Assembly (NCBI GenBank): GCA_000696115.1
Contig: JJOH01000092.1
Span: 124,001-188,000 of the forward strand
Source of the DNA: Streptomyces olindensis
Lineage (GTDB): Bacteria; Actinomycetota; Actinomycetes; Streptomycetales; Streptomycetaceae
DNA length: 64,000 bases
Direction: 5' to 3'
The notes under the pieces are model-generated. The model ran no database searches. It worked only from the letters and a program-made list of their open reading frames with translations, and was not told where the DNA came from. The first letter of the stretch is position 1; every line of letters starts with the position of its first letter. Made by a program: the position numbers and the translations under genes. Of the stretch, positions 33,059 to 41,008 are shown in pieces.

Positions 33059-34539
33059 CCCGCCGGCTGCTGCTCAGCTACCTCAGCCTCGCCGCCCTGG
33101 TGCTGCTCTGCCTGGAGATCCCGCTGGGCTTCGTGTACTCGCGCGGCGAACGGGAGCGGGTGGTCAACGCGGCGAAGGACGAGGCCGAGTCGGTCTCGGC
33201 GTACGCCGCGCTGTCCCTCGCGGCGGGGCGGGCCGAGCGGGACCTGCCCGCGCGGGTGGTGCACTGCGCGCGGCGGATCGGCGGCAAGGTCGTGATCGTC
33301 GACGCCTCGGGCACGGCGCTCGCCACCTCGCATCCCTTGGACGTCGGCATGTCCGGCAGGCTGGCCGCCCGGCCCGGCATCGCGGCGGCGCTGCGCGGCA
33401 CTTCGACGGTGGACGTCCGTACGTCCACCATCGGCGGGGTCGAGTACCTGTCGGTGGCCGCGCCGGTCGGTCAGGAGGCGCGGCCGGTGGGCGCGGTGTG
33501 GCTGACGGTGCCCACACGGACGGTGCACGAGCGGGTGCACCACGTGTGGCTGCTGCTGGCGCTGGGCGGGGCGGCGGTCCTGACGGCGGTCGCCGTGCTC
33601 GGTTTCGCCTTCGCCCGCTGGGCGGGCCGCCCGATCCGCGAACTGGAGCAGGCCACGCACGACCTGGCCGACGGCGGCCGGTTCGCGCCGGTGACGATCA
33701 CGAAGGGCCCGCCGGAAGTACGCAGCCTGGCCGCCGCGTTCAACCACACCGCGGCCCGGCTCGCCCATCTGCTCGCCTCCCAGCGGGCGTTCGCGGGCGA
33801 GGCCTCGCATCAGCTGAAGACCCCGCTCGCGGCGCTGCGGCTGCGCCTGGAGAACCTGGAGCCGGACGTCGCCGCCCGCGCGCGGGGCAGTCTCACCGCG
33901 GCCGTCACGGAGACGGACCGGCTCGCCCGGATGGTCGAGCACCTGCTGGCGATGGCCCGGCTGGAGGAGCACGCGGCCATCCCCGCGACCGTCGACCTGG
34001 GCGCGGTCTGCGCGGAACGGCACCGCACCTGGCAGCCCCTGTTCGCGCGGGAGGACGTCTCCCTCGTGCTCTTCGCGGGCAGTGTCGGCCCGGTGCTCGC
34101 CGTGCCGGGAGCCGTCGAGCAGATCATGGACAACCTGCTCTCCAACGCCCTGCGGGCGTCCCCGGCCGGCAGCACCGTCACGATCGAGCTGCGGTTGCAG
34201 GCCCCGTCCCGGAGGGCGTTGCGCGACAGCCGCCCCCGCTGGGTCGACCTGCACGTCACCGACGAGGGCCCCGGCATGACGGAGGAGCAGCGGGCCCGCG
34301 CCTTCGACCGCTTCTGGCGGGCCCCGGGCGCCCCCAAGGGCGGCACGGGCCTCGGCCTCGCCCTGGTGCAGCGCCTCGCCCACGCCAGTGGCGGCGAGGC
34401 GACCCTGCACGCGGCGGCGACGGGCGGCCTCGACGTGGTGATCCGGCTGCCGTCGACGCGCCCGCCGGGCGAGGCGCAGGGACCGGGCGGGGACCGCCCG
34501 AGGAGGCCCAGACGGGAGGCACCGGCGCTGCCCGCGTAG
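33055..34539 (+). CDS. Two-component sensor histidine kinase
   Basis: A 494-residue kinase: helix 1 (residues 5-30), an extracytoplasmic sensor of about 130 residues, helix 2 (about 163-185), HAMP (GRPIREL...RFAPV), HisKA with phosphoacceptor His252 in GEASHQLKTPLAAL, and HATPase with N-box MDNLLSNALRASP, G1 DEGPGM and G2 GGTGLGLALV. It phosphorylates the preceding response regulator. Its ATG overlaps the regulator stop (ATGA). Between the N- and G1-boxes is an insert of about 20 residues (RLQAPSRRALRDSRPRW). The signal is unknown. Its stop codon lies in the first unit of a 41-bp tandem repeat. Confidence 0.92.
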   Translation: MTRRLLLSYLSLAALVLLCLEIPLGFVYSRGERERVVNAAKDEAESVSAYAALSLAAGRAERDLPARVVHCARRIGGKVVIVDASGTALATSHPLDVGMSGRLAARPGIAAALRGTSTVDVRTSTIGGVEYLSVAAPVGQEARPVGAVWLTVPTRTVHERVHHVWLLLALGGAAVLTAVAVLGFAFARWAGRPIRELEQATHDLADGGRFAPVTITKGPPEVRSLAAAFNHTAARLAHLLASQRAFAGEASHQLKTPLAALRLRLENLEPDVAARARGSLTAAVTETDRLARMVEHLLAMARLEEHAAIPATVDLGAVCAERHRTWQPLFAREDVSLVLFAGSVGPVLAVPGAVEQIMDNLLSNALRASPAGSTVTIELRLQAPSRRALRDSRPRWVDLHVTDEGPGMTEEQRARAFDRFWRAPGAPKGGTGLGLALVQRLAHASGGEATLHAAATGGLDVVIRLPSTRPPGEAQGPGGDRPRRPRREAPALPA

Positions 34540-34643
34540 GCCGTCCACTCACCGGTCGCCCACCGGCGCTGCCCGCGTAGCCCGCCCGCCCACGGGACGC
34601 CCACCGGCCCCGCCCGCGTAGCCCGCCCACCCACCGGACGCCC
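34521..34643. repeat. Three tandem 41-bp repeats at the kinase 3' end
   Basis: Units begin at 34521, 34562 and 34603, each starting ACCGG and containing CCCGCGTAG. Units 2 and 3 differ at a few positions, unit 1 at more. The stop codon of the kinase lies within unit 1, so copy-number change would not alter the protein. Confidence 0.85.
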
Positions 34644-34789
34644 ACAGGCGGCTCACAGCACGCCGCCCCCCGGCCACTGGTTGTCCATGCCCCGTAAACC
34701 CCACACCCCTAGCGTCCTCTCCGCCTCCCCCCACGCACGACCCTGCCGTCGACCGGCGGCAGGGCGGTACGGCACCTCTTGGAGTGAGA

Positions 34790-35944
34790 GTGGAACGTCG
34801 TAGCCTCCTGCGTGCGGCCGTCCTCGGCGGCACATCGGCCGCTCTGGGCGGAACCCTGTGGCGCGGCGCCGCCTACGCGGCCCCGGCCCAGCCCGGCGCC
34901 GGCCCCTACGGGCCGCTGGGCTCCCCGGACGCCAACGGCATCCGACTCCCCAGCGGCTTCACGAGCCGGGTGATCGCTCGGTCGGGCCAGCGGGTCGGGA
35001 CCACGTCGTACACCTGGCACAACGCCCCGGACGGCGGCGCCTGTTACGCCGACGGCACGGGCTGGATCTACGTCTCGAACTCGGAGATCAACCCGGGCGG
35101 CGGTGCGAGCGCGGTGAAGTTCTCGTCGACGGGTGCGATCACCGGCGCGTACCGGATCCTGTCCAACACCCGCACGAACTGCGCGGGCGGCAAGACCCCG
35201 TGGAACACCTGGCTGTCCTGCGAGGAGGTCGACCGCGGCTACGTCTTCGAGACCGACCCCTGGGGCGCCAAGGCGTCCGTCCGCCGTGACGCGATGGGCC
35301 GCTTCAAGCACGAGGCGGCGGCCGCGGACCCCGTCCGGCAGGTCGTCTACATGACGGAGGACGTGACGGACGGCTGCTTCTACCGCTTCAGGCCGACGAC
35401 GTGGGGCGACCTCTCCTCCGGCACGCTGGAGGTCATGGTGGCGGGCAGCGGCACGAGCGGCCCGGTCACCTGGGCCCGGGTCCCCGACCCCTCCGGCGCG
35501 ACCGCCACCCGCAGCCAGGTCTCCGGCGCCAAGCGCTTCAACGGCGGCGAGGGCTGCTACTACGCGAACGACACGTGCTGGTTCACGACCAAGGGCGACA
35601 ACCGCGTCTGGCAGTACAACGCCGCCGCCCAGACCATCGAACTCGCCTACGACGACTCCCTGGTGAGCGGCACGGCCCCCCTGACGGGCGTCGACAACGT
35701 CACGGGCTCCTCCTCCGGCGACCTCTTCGTCGCCGAGGACGGCGGCAACATGGAGATCTGCGTGATCACCCCCGACGACGTGGTGGCCCCCTTCCTCCGC
35801 ATCGACGGCCAGTCCGCCTCGGAAATCACCGGCCCCGCCTTCTCCCCCGACGGCACCCGCCTCTACTTCTCCAGCCAACGGGGCACGAGCGGCAGCTCCT
35901 CGGGCGGCATCACGTATGAGGTGAAGGGGCCGTTCCGGGCGTAG
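34790..35944 (+). CDS. Tat-exported PhoX-like protein (DUF839)
   Basis: A 384-residue exported protein. The signal peptide MERRSLLRAAVLGGTSAALG has a twin-arginine motif and cleaves after AYA. The rest is a PhoX-type beta-propeller: SYTWHNAPDGGACYADGTGWIYVSNSE, TWLSCEEVDRGYVFETDP, RFKHEAAAADPVRQVVYMTEDVTDGCFYRFRP and GDLFVAEDGGNMEICVI. PhoX enzymes are Ca/Fe phosphatases exported folded; this shorter form keeps the WLSCEE and KHE segments but lacks part of PhoX, so phosphatase activity is not certain. GTG 34790 is chosen because GGAG lies five bases upstream; another GTG at 34784 overlaps it. Confidence 0.85.
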   Translation: MERRSLLRAAVLGGTSAALGGTLWRGAAYAAPAQPGAGPYGPLGSPDANGIRLPSGFTSRVIARSGQRVGTTSYTWHNAPDGGACYADGTGWIYVSNSEINPGGGASAVKFSSTGAITGAYRILSNTRTNCAGGKTPWNTWLSCEEVDRGYVFETDPWGAKASVRRDAMGRFKHEAAAADPVRQVVYMTEDVTDGCFYRFRPTTWGDLSSGTLEVMVAGSGTSGPVTWARVPDPSGATATRSQVSGAKRFNGGEGCYYANDTCWFTTKGDNRVWQYNAAAQTIELAYDDSLVSGTAPLTGVDNVTGSSSGDLFVAEDGGNMEICVITPDDVVAPFLRIDGQSASEITGPAFSPDGTRLYFSSQRGTSGSSSGGITYEVKGPFRA

Positions 35945-36021
35945 CCCCAGGATCGCCACCGCCCGCGACCGGCCCCGCCCATCCGCCGAGGGGAAGCAGA
36001 CGAGCGGGGCCGGATTCCGGG

Positions 36022-36516
36022 CTACCAACGGATGGCCTGCCCCTCCGGGGTGACGGTGACGGTGAACCGGACACCGCCGACCCCGTACCGGGCCTGGGTG
36101 ACGGCGAACCGGGCGTCCTGCTCGTCGAGGTGCGGGAACGTGAAGCCGCTCGGCCGGCGGTAGTACAGGGCCCGGACGTCCGCGAGGTCCGCGGTGCGGG
36201 ACGGCGTGCGGAGACAGCCGCGTAAGCCATCCTCGGTGAGCTCTGCCTCCACCGACAGCGATGCGGGGAAGTCCCCCGAGTCGAGCTGCACGACCGGGAC
36301 GTCCTGATCGTGCAGCTCGCTGATCACCACGTCGGCGGTGGGTCGTGAGCCCGGACGCACGAGCCGGAGAGCGTCGGCGTTGTCCCGGCCCTGAGCGACG
36401 ACGGCTCCGACGAGTGCCGAGAGCGTGTGGCGAGGCACGTCGAGCCAGTCGGCCCAGGAAGCCCAGTAGCGGTCGTCACGGGTGATCGTCTCGCCGACGT
36501 CGAACACGATGGTCTC
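36022..36516 (-). pseudogene. Chimeric remnant: HAD N-terminus joined to a TgmB (ATP-grasp) N-terminus
   Basis: Reading leftward from 36516, the frame begins ETIVFDVGETITRDDRYW, the N-terminal 55 residues of the HAD gene found intact at 42.5 kb, but its ATG has become ACG. At 36352 it jumps to PTADVVISELHDQDVPVVQL...ALYYRRPSGFTFPHLDEQDA, which matches the N-terminal MvdD/TgmB-type domain of ATP-grasp enzymes that modify grasp peptides. It ends after an unrelated tail, VRFTVTVTPEGQAIRW. Neither part is functional. It records at least two joining events, and implies that a grasp-RiPP locus once stood here. Confidence 0.75.
36352..36516 (-). repeat. 165-bp inverted repeat, left copy (HAD fragment)
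   Basis: The reverse complement matches 42506-42670 with two mismatches in 165 bp. Weaker similarity continues about 30-60 bp beyond the start-codon side (CTGCGGCAGCCCCTT on both). The two copies bracket about 6 kb. Confidence 0.95.
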
Positions 36517-36682
36517 CGTCGCCCTCGGAGCCCAAGGGGCTGCCGCAGTTGGGACGCAGCCGGATGGCCGCCGAGTACCTCCGGAGCGCCCTTGCCCGTA
36601 CACGGTGGGGCGGTCCGCATCGCGTACGGTCTGCGAAGCGCGGGCAAGGATCCGCGAAGTCCTGTCGAGCTGAAGGAGCACC

Positions 36683-36924
36683 GTGACCACGATCGCCGTG
36701 ACCGGGCACATGGACCTGACCGACAGCAGCGTGCCCCTCGTACGGCATCGCGAAGGGGTCTGACTCGATCTTCGCCGAGGTCGTCGTCGAGCTGCGTGGC
36801 CGTCTCGTCGTGGTGATTCCCTCGAAGGACTACCGGCAGAACGAGGTCAAGCCCGATCACGAAAGAGACCTTCGACCAGCTCATCGATGCCGCGGTCGAA
36901 GTGGCCCGGCGGGGCCGCACGACG
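36683..36924 (+). pseudogene. Decayed small cytosolic protein (SLOG-like), interrupted by IS
   Basis: GAAGGAG precedes a GTG that reads MTTIAVTGHMDLTDSSVPLV, then an internal deletion and frameshift (stop at 36761). Homologous-looking sequence resumes in another frame as GIAKGSDSIFAEVVVELRGR and LVVVIPSKDYRQNEVKPDH, shifts again and reads ETFDQLIDAAVEVARR. It stops at the CTAG where the IS5-like element begins. The pattern VTGHMDLT...KGSDSIFA resembles SLOG-type nucleotide-binding proteins common in Streptomyces. At least two frameshifts and one deletion make it non-functional. Confidence 0.6.
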
Positions 36925-37045
36925 CTAGGGCCTGTCCGGCGGCTCTTCCCAGGCTCTCCCCGAGCACAGCCGGTGCTGTGGCACTTGACGGTGCTTCCGA
37001 TCAATTGGGTCGACACCCGCTCCGAGCTGCGGGAAACTCCTCGCG

Positions 37046-37561
37046 ATGACTCAACGAACCGACACGCCTCCTACGTGGGGCGAGCGTACACAGCTGGTCA
37101 CCTTCCTGGACTACGCCCGTGACACCGCGCGAGCCAAGTGTGAGGGCGTGTCCGCCGAAGACGCCCGCAAGGCCCCGCTCCCGAGTTCACCGCTGATGAC
37201 GTTGTGCGGGCTGATCAGCCATCTGCGTTGGGTCGAGTACTACTGGTTCCAAGTGATGTTTGAGGGCGAGGAGCTCGCGGGGCCGCTTACCGAGGCGACC
37301 GACGACGATCCCGACCCTGAGATGCGAACAGCAGTCGATATCCCGTTGCCCCAGCTTCTTGCCGAGTACGAGGAACAGAGCGCCCGCTACCGTCGCCTGG
37401 TGTCCGACCACGACCTGAACTCAACGGCCAAGCGTCCCATCAGCGACGGCCGCCACGTCGACCTCCGGTGGGTGATCCTCCACCTCATTGAGGAGACGTC
37501 CCGCCACAACGGCCACCTCGATGTCGTGCGTGAACTCGTCGACGGGCGGACCGGCGCCTGA
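37046..37561 (+). CDS. DinB-family metalloenzyme-like protein (IS passenger)
   Basis: A 171-residue DinB/YfiT four-helix-bundle protein: LVTFLDYARDTARAKCEGVS, LMTLCGLISHLRWVEYYWF (first His ligand), DLRWVILHLIEETSRHNGHLDVV (HxxE..H..H, remaining ligands). Such proteins bind a divalent metal and in actinomycetes often use mycothiol; many are stress-induced. It lies inside the inverted ends of an IS5-like element, antisense to the 3' end of the transposase. No strong ribosome-binding site is seen. Its length is full and its frame intact, so it is probably functional cargo. Confidence 0.85.
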   Translation: MTQRTDTPPTWGERTQLVTFLDYARDTARAKCEGVSAEDARKAPLPSSPLMTLCGLISHLRWVEYYWFQVMFEGEELAGPLTEATDDDPDPEMRTAVDIPLPQLLAEYEEQSARYRRLVSDHDLNSTAKRPISDGRHVDLRWVILHLIEETSRHNGHLDVVRELVDGRTGA

Positions 37562-37579
37562 TACCTGTCGTGCGGGTTG

Positions 37580-38463
37580 CGAGCTGAGCCACAGTCGGAT
37601 CGCTGCCACGGTGACCGTACCGTGGAAGACGTAGGCCCGCTTGTCGAACCGCGTGGCCAAGGCCCGGAAGTTCTTCAGCGCATTGATCGTCCGCTCGACT
37701 TCGTTCTTCCGCGTGTAGATCGTCTTGTCGAAACCGGCAGGCCGTCCGCCCTCGCTGCCACGGCGTTTGCGGTTGGCTCGCTGGTTCTTCGGTTCGGGGA
37801 TGGTGTGCTTGATCTGGCGCCTGCGCAGGTAGCGGCGGTTTCGCCGGAAGGAGTACGCCTTGTCACCGCCGAGATGGTCAGGCCGGGTGCGAGGGCGGCC
37901 TCCGCCGAGCCGGCCGACGCGGATGCGTTCCATGACTGGGATGAGCTGCGGGGCGTCGCCCCACTGGCCCGGAGTGATCAGCAGGGACAGCGGTCGACGG
38001 CCGCCTTCACCAGCGAGATGGATTTTGCAGGTCAGTCCGCCCCGGGAGCGTCCGAGTCCCTCGTCGGGGCGGTGCTGCCGAGGCGTGCGTCTTTTCCCCG
38101 GCACCCGCGGAGGTCTTCTTCGCGCTCCGGCAGCGTGCTGGTGAGCCCGGCAAGTAGAGGAGTCACGCTCACCATGGACCAGTCGATGCGGCCTTCCGCG
38201 TCGGCGTCGGCCAGGACGGACGCGAAGAGCTTGTCCCATGTGCCGTCCGCCGACCAGCGTCTGTGCCGCTCGTAAACGGTCTTCCACTTCCCGAAGCGCA
38301 CAGGCAGATCCCGCCACGGCACCCCGGTCCGATTCCGGTACAGGATCCCGTTGCTGATCCTACGGTGGCCAGCCCAACGGCCGCTGCGCTGCTCGGACTT
38401 CGGCAGATGCGGCTTCAGCCGTGCCCACTCCTCGTTTGTGAGATCTCCCCGCCGCATGAACAC
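37580..38463 (-). pseudogene. IS5-family transposase, frameshifted
   Basis: Reading leftward, MFMRRGDLTNEEWARLKPHL...WRDLPVRFGKWKTVYERHRRW is the N-terminal DUF4096 half. At about 38165 the frame is lost just before the catalytic Asp: DWSMVSV is followed by DSSTCRAHQHAAGAR only in the -1 frame, which then reads GRSRGGLTCKIHLAGEGG...GDKAYS...KNEVERTINALKNFRALATRFDKRA. GTGAC where GTGGAC is expected points to one lost base. The C-terminus runs through RLWLSSQPAR without the usual stop and continues antisense to dinB until 37421, showing that the 3' end was replaced by the dinB-bearing segment. Confidence 0.82.
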
Positions 38464-38576
38464 GCCAACGAACGGATCTCCCGGAAGTCACATGATCCGC
38501 CGGACAGGCCCTAGTTCCCGACCTTCCACCGGTCAGGCCGGGCTCCCAGGTGGTGACGATTCTCGGAGTTCGTACA

Positions 38577-39062
38577 TCAGTCCCACGCATTGAAGAGCAC
38601 TCCGCCCAATGTGTCGATGCCGTAGAGGCGAACTTCGCGCCACTCGCCCTGGGTGAGGAGGGAGGTGTCGATGCCCGAGAGCGGCATCATGAGCAGGGTG
38701 CGATCAAGCACAGTAAAACCCAGGTCGGCAAAGGCATGGGCCCACGTTGGCGGTGCGAGGAACTCCTCGGTGTACCACTCCCGGCGGTCCGTAGCGAACG
38801 CGATCCAGGGGTGGTAGGCGTGGCACAAGACGACGTGGACCCCGGTGCCGTCGACGACCGTCGCGGTGTGGAACGTACGAGGGTACGTCTGTTCCTCCAT
38901 CTCGCCCACATGGCCTTTGGCCGCCCGGGCGGCTGCATACAGCGCGGCCCGGAACGTCCGCCGGTCGGTTTCCGGTAACGGCCCGTCCTTCGGCTGGAAG
39001 AAGCCCGTGGCGCCCCGCGGCAGTGTGAACGCTGCGTCCCTGTCTGCGGCCATGCTGCTCAT
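38577..39062 (-). CDS. Conserved-looking hypothetical protein
   Basis: A 161-residue soluble protein, not recognised. It reads SSMAADRDAAFTLPRGATGFFQPKDG, TVVDGTGVHVVLCHAYHPWIAFATDRREWYTEEFLAPPTWAHAF, and VLDRTLLMMPLSGIDTSLLTQGEWREVRLYGIDTLGGVLFNAWD. No signal peptide or membrane segment. The aromatic, mixed alpha/beta composition and periodic third-base GC indicate a real gene. Start 39062 is uncertain; another ATG is 9 bp inside. It lies between the IS5-like element and the nudix gene, with a degenerate 43-bp direct repeat on either side (38523-38565 and 39185-39226). Confidence 0.65.
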   Translation of the reverse strand: MSSMAADRDAAFTLPRGATGFFQPKDGPLPETDRRTFRAALYAAARAAKGHVGEMEEQTYPRTFHTATVVDGTGVHVVLCHAYHPWIAFATDRREWYTEEFLAPPTWAHAFADLGFTVLDRTLLMMPLSGIDTSLLTQGEWREVRLYGIDTLGGVLFNAWD

Positions 39063-39292
39063 TCTGCCGAGGAGCACCCATGCCGACGCCTCGCCCCCTC
39101 GGCCGCCAGAGGCAGACAGTGAGCGCAGTCGCCCTACGGCACGGGACGCACGCGGACTGCGCGGTCCTCCCTGCAGGGTGAGAACGTCCACTGGTCAGGC
39201 GGGTTTCCGGATGGTGACCATCGGCGGATCCGGCCGTTCCACCGGTTGGGCAGCTCGTCCCGGGCTGCCCGGCCGAGGGAAGGAACACCACC

Positions 39293-39811
39293 GTGGAGAC
39301 GACCGTGCCCGCCTCGAACGCGCCGCGTGTGCTGCCGCGTGCCGAGTGGGTCAAGACGCTGCCGCAGACCATCGTCGCGTCGTGCGTCCTGCTGCTCGAC
39401 GCCGAGGACCGGCTCCTGCTGCTGCGCTACGCCGAGGGCCAGCCCGGTGCCGGGGTCTGGGGGCTGCCGGGCGGCATGCTCGACCAGGGGGAGGACCCCG
39501 TCACCGCCGCGCACCGGGAGGTGTGCGAGGAGACCGGCATCGTGCTCGACCGCCCGCCGCGGTTCATCGGCTACGACCACCGGGCCGACGTGATGGGCAC
39601 GGGCCCGTTGATCGACTTCTACTTCCACGGCGACCGCCTCCCGGCGGACCTGGCCGTCCGGCGCAGTGCCGAACACGACGACCACGGCCTGTTCGCCCTC
39701 GACGAGCTCGGGTCCACCGCGCTCATGCCCGCCTTGCCCACCCTCACCGCCCTGCACACCGCCGCCCTGGCCGGGACCGTCGTATGCCTGAAGGAAGGAC
39801 GGCCCCAGTGA
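39293..39811 (+). CDS. Nudix hydrolase
   Basis: A 172-residue Nudix protein. The box GGMLDQGEDPVTAAHREVCEETGI matches Gx5Ex7REUXEEXGU, giving a Mg-binding diphosphate hydrolase; the substrate cannot be deduced. IDFYFHGDRLPADLAVRRSAEHDDHGLFALDEL follows. GTG start at 39293. Its stop overlaps the GTG of the following serine hydrolase (GTGA), so the two are co-translated; a metabolic link between them is not obvious. Confidence 0.9.
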   Translation: METTVPASNAPRVLPRAEWVKTLPQTIVASCVLLLDAEDRLLLLRYAEGQPGAGVWGLPGGMLDQGEDPVTAAHREVCEETGIVLDRPPRFIGYDHRADVMGTGPLIDFYFHGDRLPADLAVRRSAEHDDHGLFALDELGSTALMPALPTLTALHTAALAGTVVCLKEGRPQ

Positions 39812-41001
39812 CCGCGCCGCGCCTCCTGGCGGTTCTCGTCGCCGCGTCCCTCGCGGCTTCCGTCGCCCTGAACACCCCCTCGGCCGGCGCCACACCGGCC
39901 CCCCTCACTACGGAGCGGCTACGGCACGAGGCCGCCGCCGTCCTGGACACCGCCCGGGCCGTCAGCGTGCACATCCGCGTGCGCGACGGGCGGCACGTCG
40001 CGGAAGCCGGGGTCGGGGAGGCCGTCGTCGGCACCGGTCGGCCCGTGCCGGACAGCCCGCACCTCCGGGCCGCCAGCGTCACCAAGTCCCTCGTGGCCGC
40101 GACCGTCCTCCACCTGGCCGCCGAGCGGCGCCTGTCCCTGCACGACACGGTGGAGCACTGGCTCCCCGGCCGCGTCCGCGGCCACGGCAACGACGGCGGC
40201 CGCATCACCGTCCGGCACCTGCTCCAGCACACCAGCGGCCTCTACGACCCCGACTCCACCGAGCTGACCGGGAAGACCGCCCCGGACTTCGAGCACAGGC
40301 GCCTCGACCGCGTCGACCCCGAGCACCTGGTCGACATCGCGCTGCGTCACCCCCCGGACTTCCCCCCTGCCGACCCGGACGACCCGAAGCCCCGCTGGAG
40401 CTACTCCAACACCGGCTACCACCTCCTGGGCGCCGTCATCGAGAAGGTCACGGGACGCCCCTGGGCCGAGGAGGTGCACGAGCGGATCGTCCGCCGGCTG
40501 GGCCTGCACGGTACCCGCGTCCCCGGCGACGACCCGTACCTGCCGAAGCCCCACGCGCACACGTACCACCGGTTCGCCGGGTCCGACGGCTACACCGACA
40601 CCACCACCCGCACCATGGCGTGGGCGGGCCCGGCCGGCTCGCTGGTCTCCACGCCCCGCGACCTGGACCGGTTCTTCACGGCCCTGCTGACCGGCGGGCT
40701 CGTACCGCACCGCGAACTGGCAGTGATGCGCACCACCGTCCCCGTCAACGAGGAGCACGAGCAGTACACGCCGGGGATGCGGTACGGCCTCGGCCTGCAG
40801 GAACAGCCGCTGGCGTGCGGCGGCAGCCGCTGGGGCCATCACGGCGACCTCGAAGGCACCTTCGTCAGAACGGGCTTCACCGCCGACGGCGAGCGGTCCG
40901 TCGTCCTCACGGTCCACGGACGGACCACCGACGAGACGCAGCTCCTCCGCACCGAGAAGGCCCTCCAAGGGCTCATCGACAAGATGCTCTGCGGGCGGTG
41001 A
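39808..41001 (+). CDS. Secreted beta-lactamase-fold serine hydrolase
   Basis: A 397-residue class C beta-lactamase/DD-peptidase-like protein with a signal peptide (about 1-28, ending SAGA). Catalytic Ser90 and Lys93 are in SVTK, the Tyr motif is YSNTGYHLLGAVI, and the third motif is HHGDLEG (HxG type). Such proteins are D-aminopeptidases, esterases or peptidoglycan carboxypeptidases; the exact activity is open. Its GTG overlaps the nudix stop by four bases. The gene ends eight bases before the convergent erythromycin esterase gene. Confidence 0.9.
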   Translation: MTAPRLLAVLVAASLAASVALNTPSAGATPAPLTTERLRHEAAAVLDTARAVSVHIRVRDGRHVAEAGVGEAVVGTGRPVPDSPHLRAASVTKSLVAATVLHLAAERRLSLHDTVEHWLPGRVRGHGNDGGRITVRHLLQHTSGLYDPDSTELTGKTAPDFEHRRLDRVDPEHLVDIALRHPPDFPPADPDDPKPRWSYSNTGYHLLGAVIEKVTGRPWAEEVHERIVRRLGLHGTRVPGDDPYLPKPHAHTYHRFAGSDGYTDTTTRTMAWAGPAGSLVSTPRDLDRFFTALLTGGLVPHRELAVMRTTVPVNEEHEQYTPGMRYGLGLQEQPLACGGSRWGHHGDLEGTFVRTGFTADGERSVVLTVHGRTTDETQLLRTEKALQGLIDKMLCGR

Positions 41002-41008
41002 CAACCGC

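Larger units (their letters stand above)
36929..38510. mobile_element. IS5-like element with a DinB passenger gene
   Basis: Perfect inverted ends CTAGGGCCTGTCCGGCGG (36925-36942) and its reverse complement (38497-38514) include CTAG on both sides, the usual IS5-type target duplication. The element is 1.58 kb, nearly twice a normal single-transposase IS of this group, because the 516-bp DinB gene lies between the left end and the transposase. The transposase lacks its normal stop and is frameshifted, so the element is probably immobile unless helped in trans. Confidence 0.8.

Noticed and set aside
34521..34643. 41-bp tandem repeats as phase-variation switch of the kinase
   Set aside because: The stop codon is in the first unit, so changes in copy number cannot alter the protein.
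38092..38098. GGGAAAA slippery heptamer suggesting programmed -1 frameshifting in the IS5 transposase
   Set aside because: It is in the right phase, but shifting there would omit the catalytic DSST...RAHQHAAGAR block encoded upstream in the -1 frame. A lost base near 38165 explains the data better.
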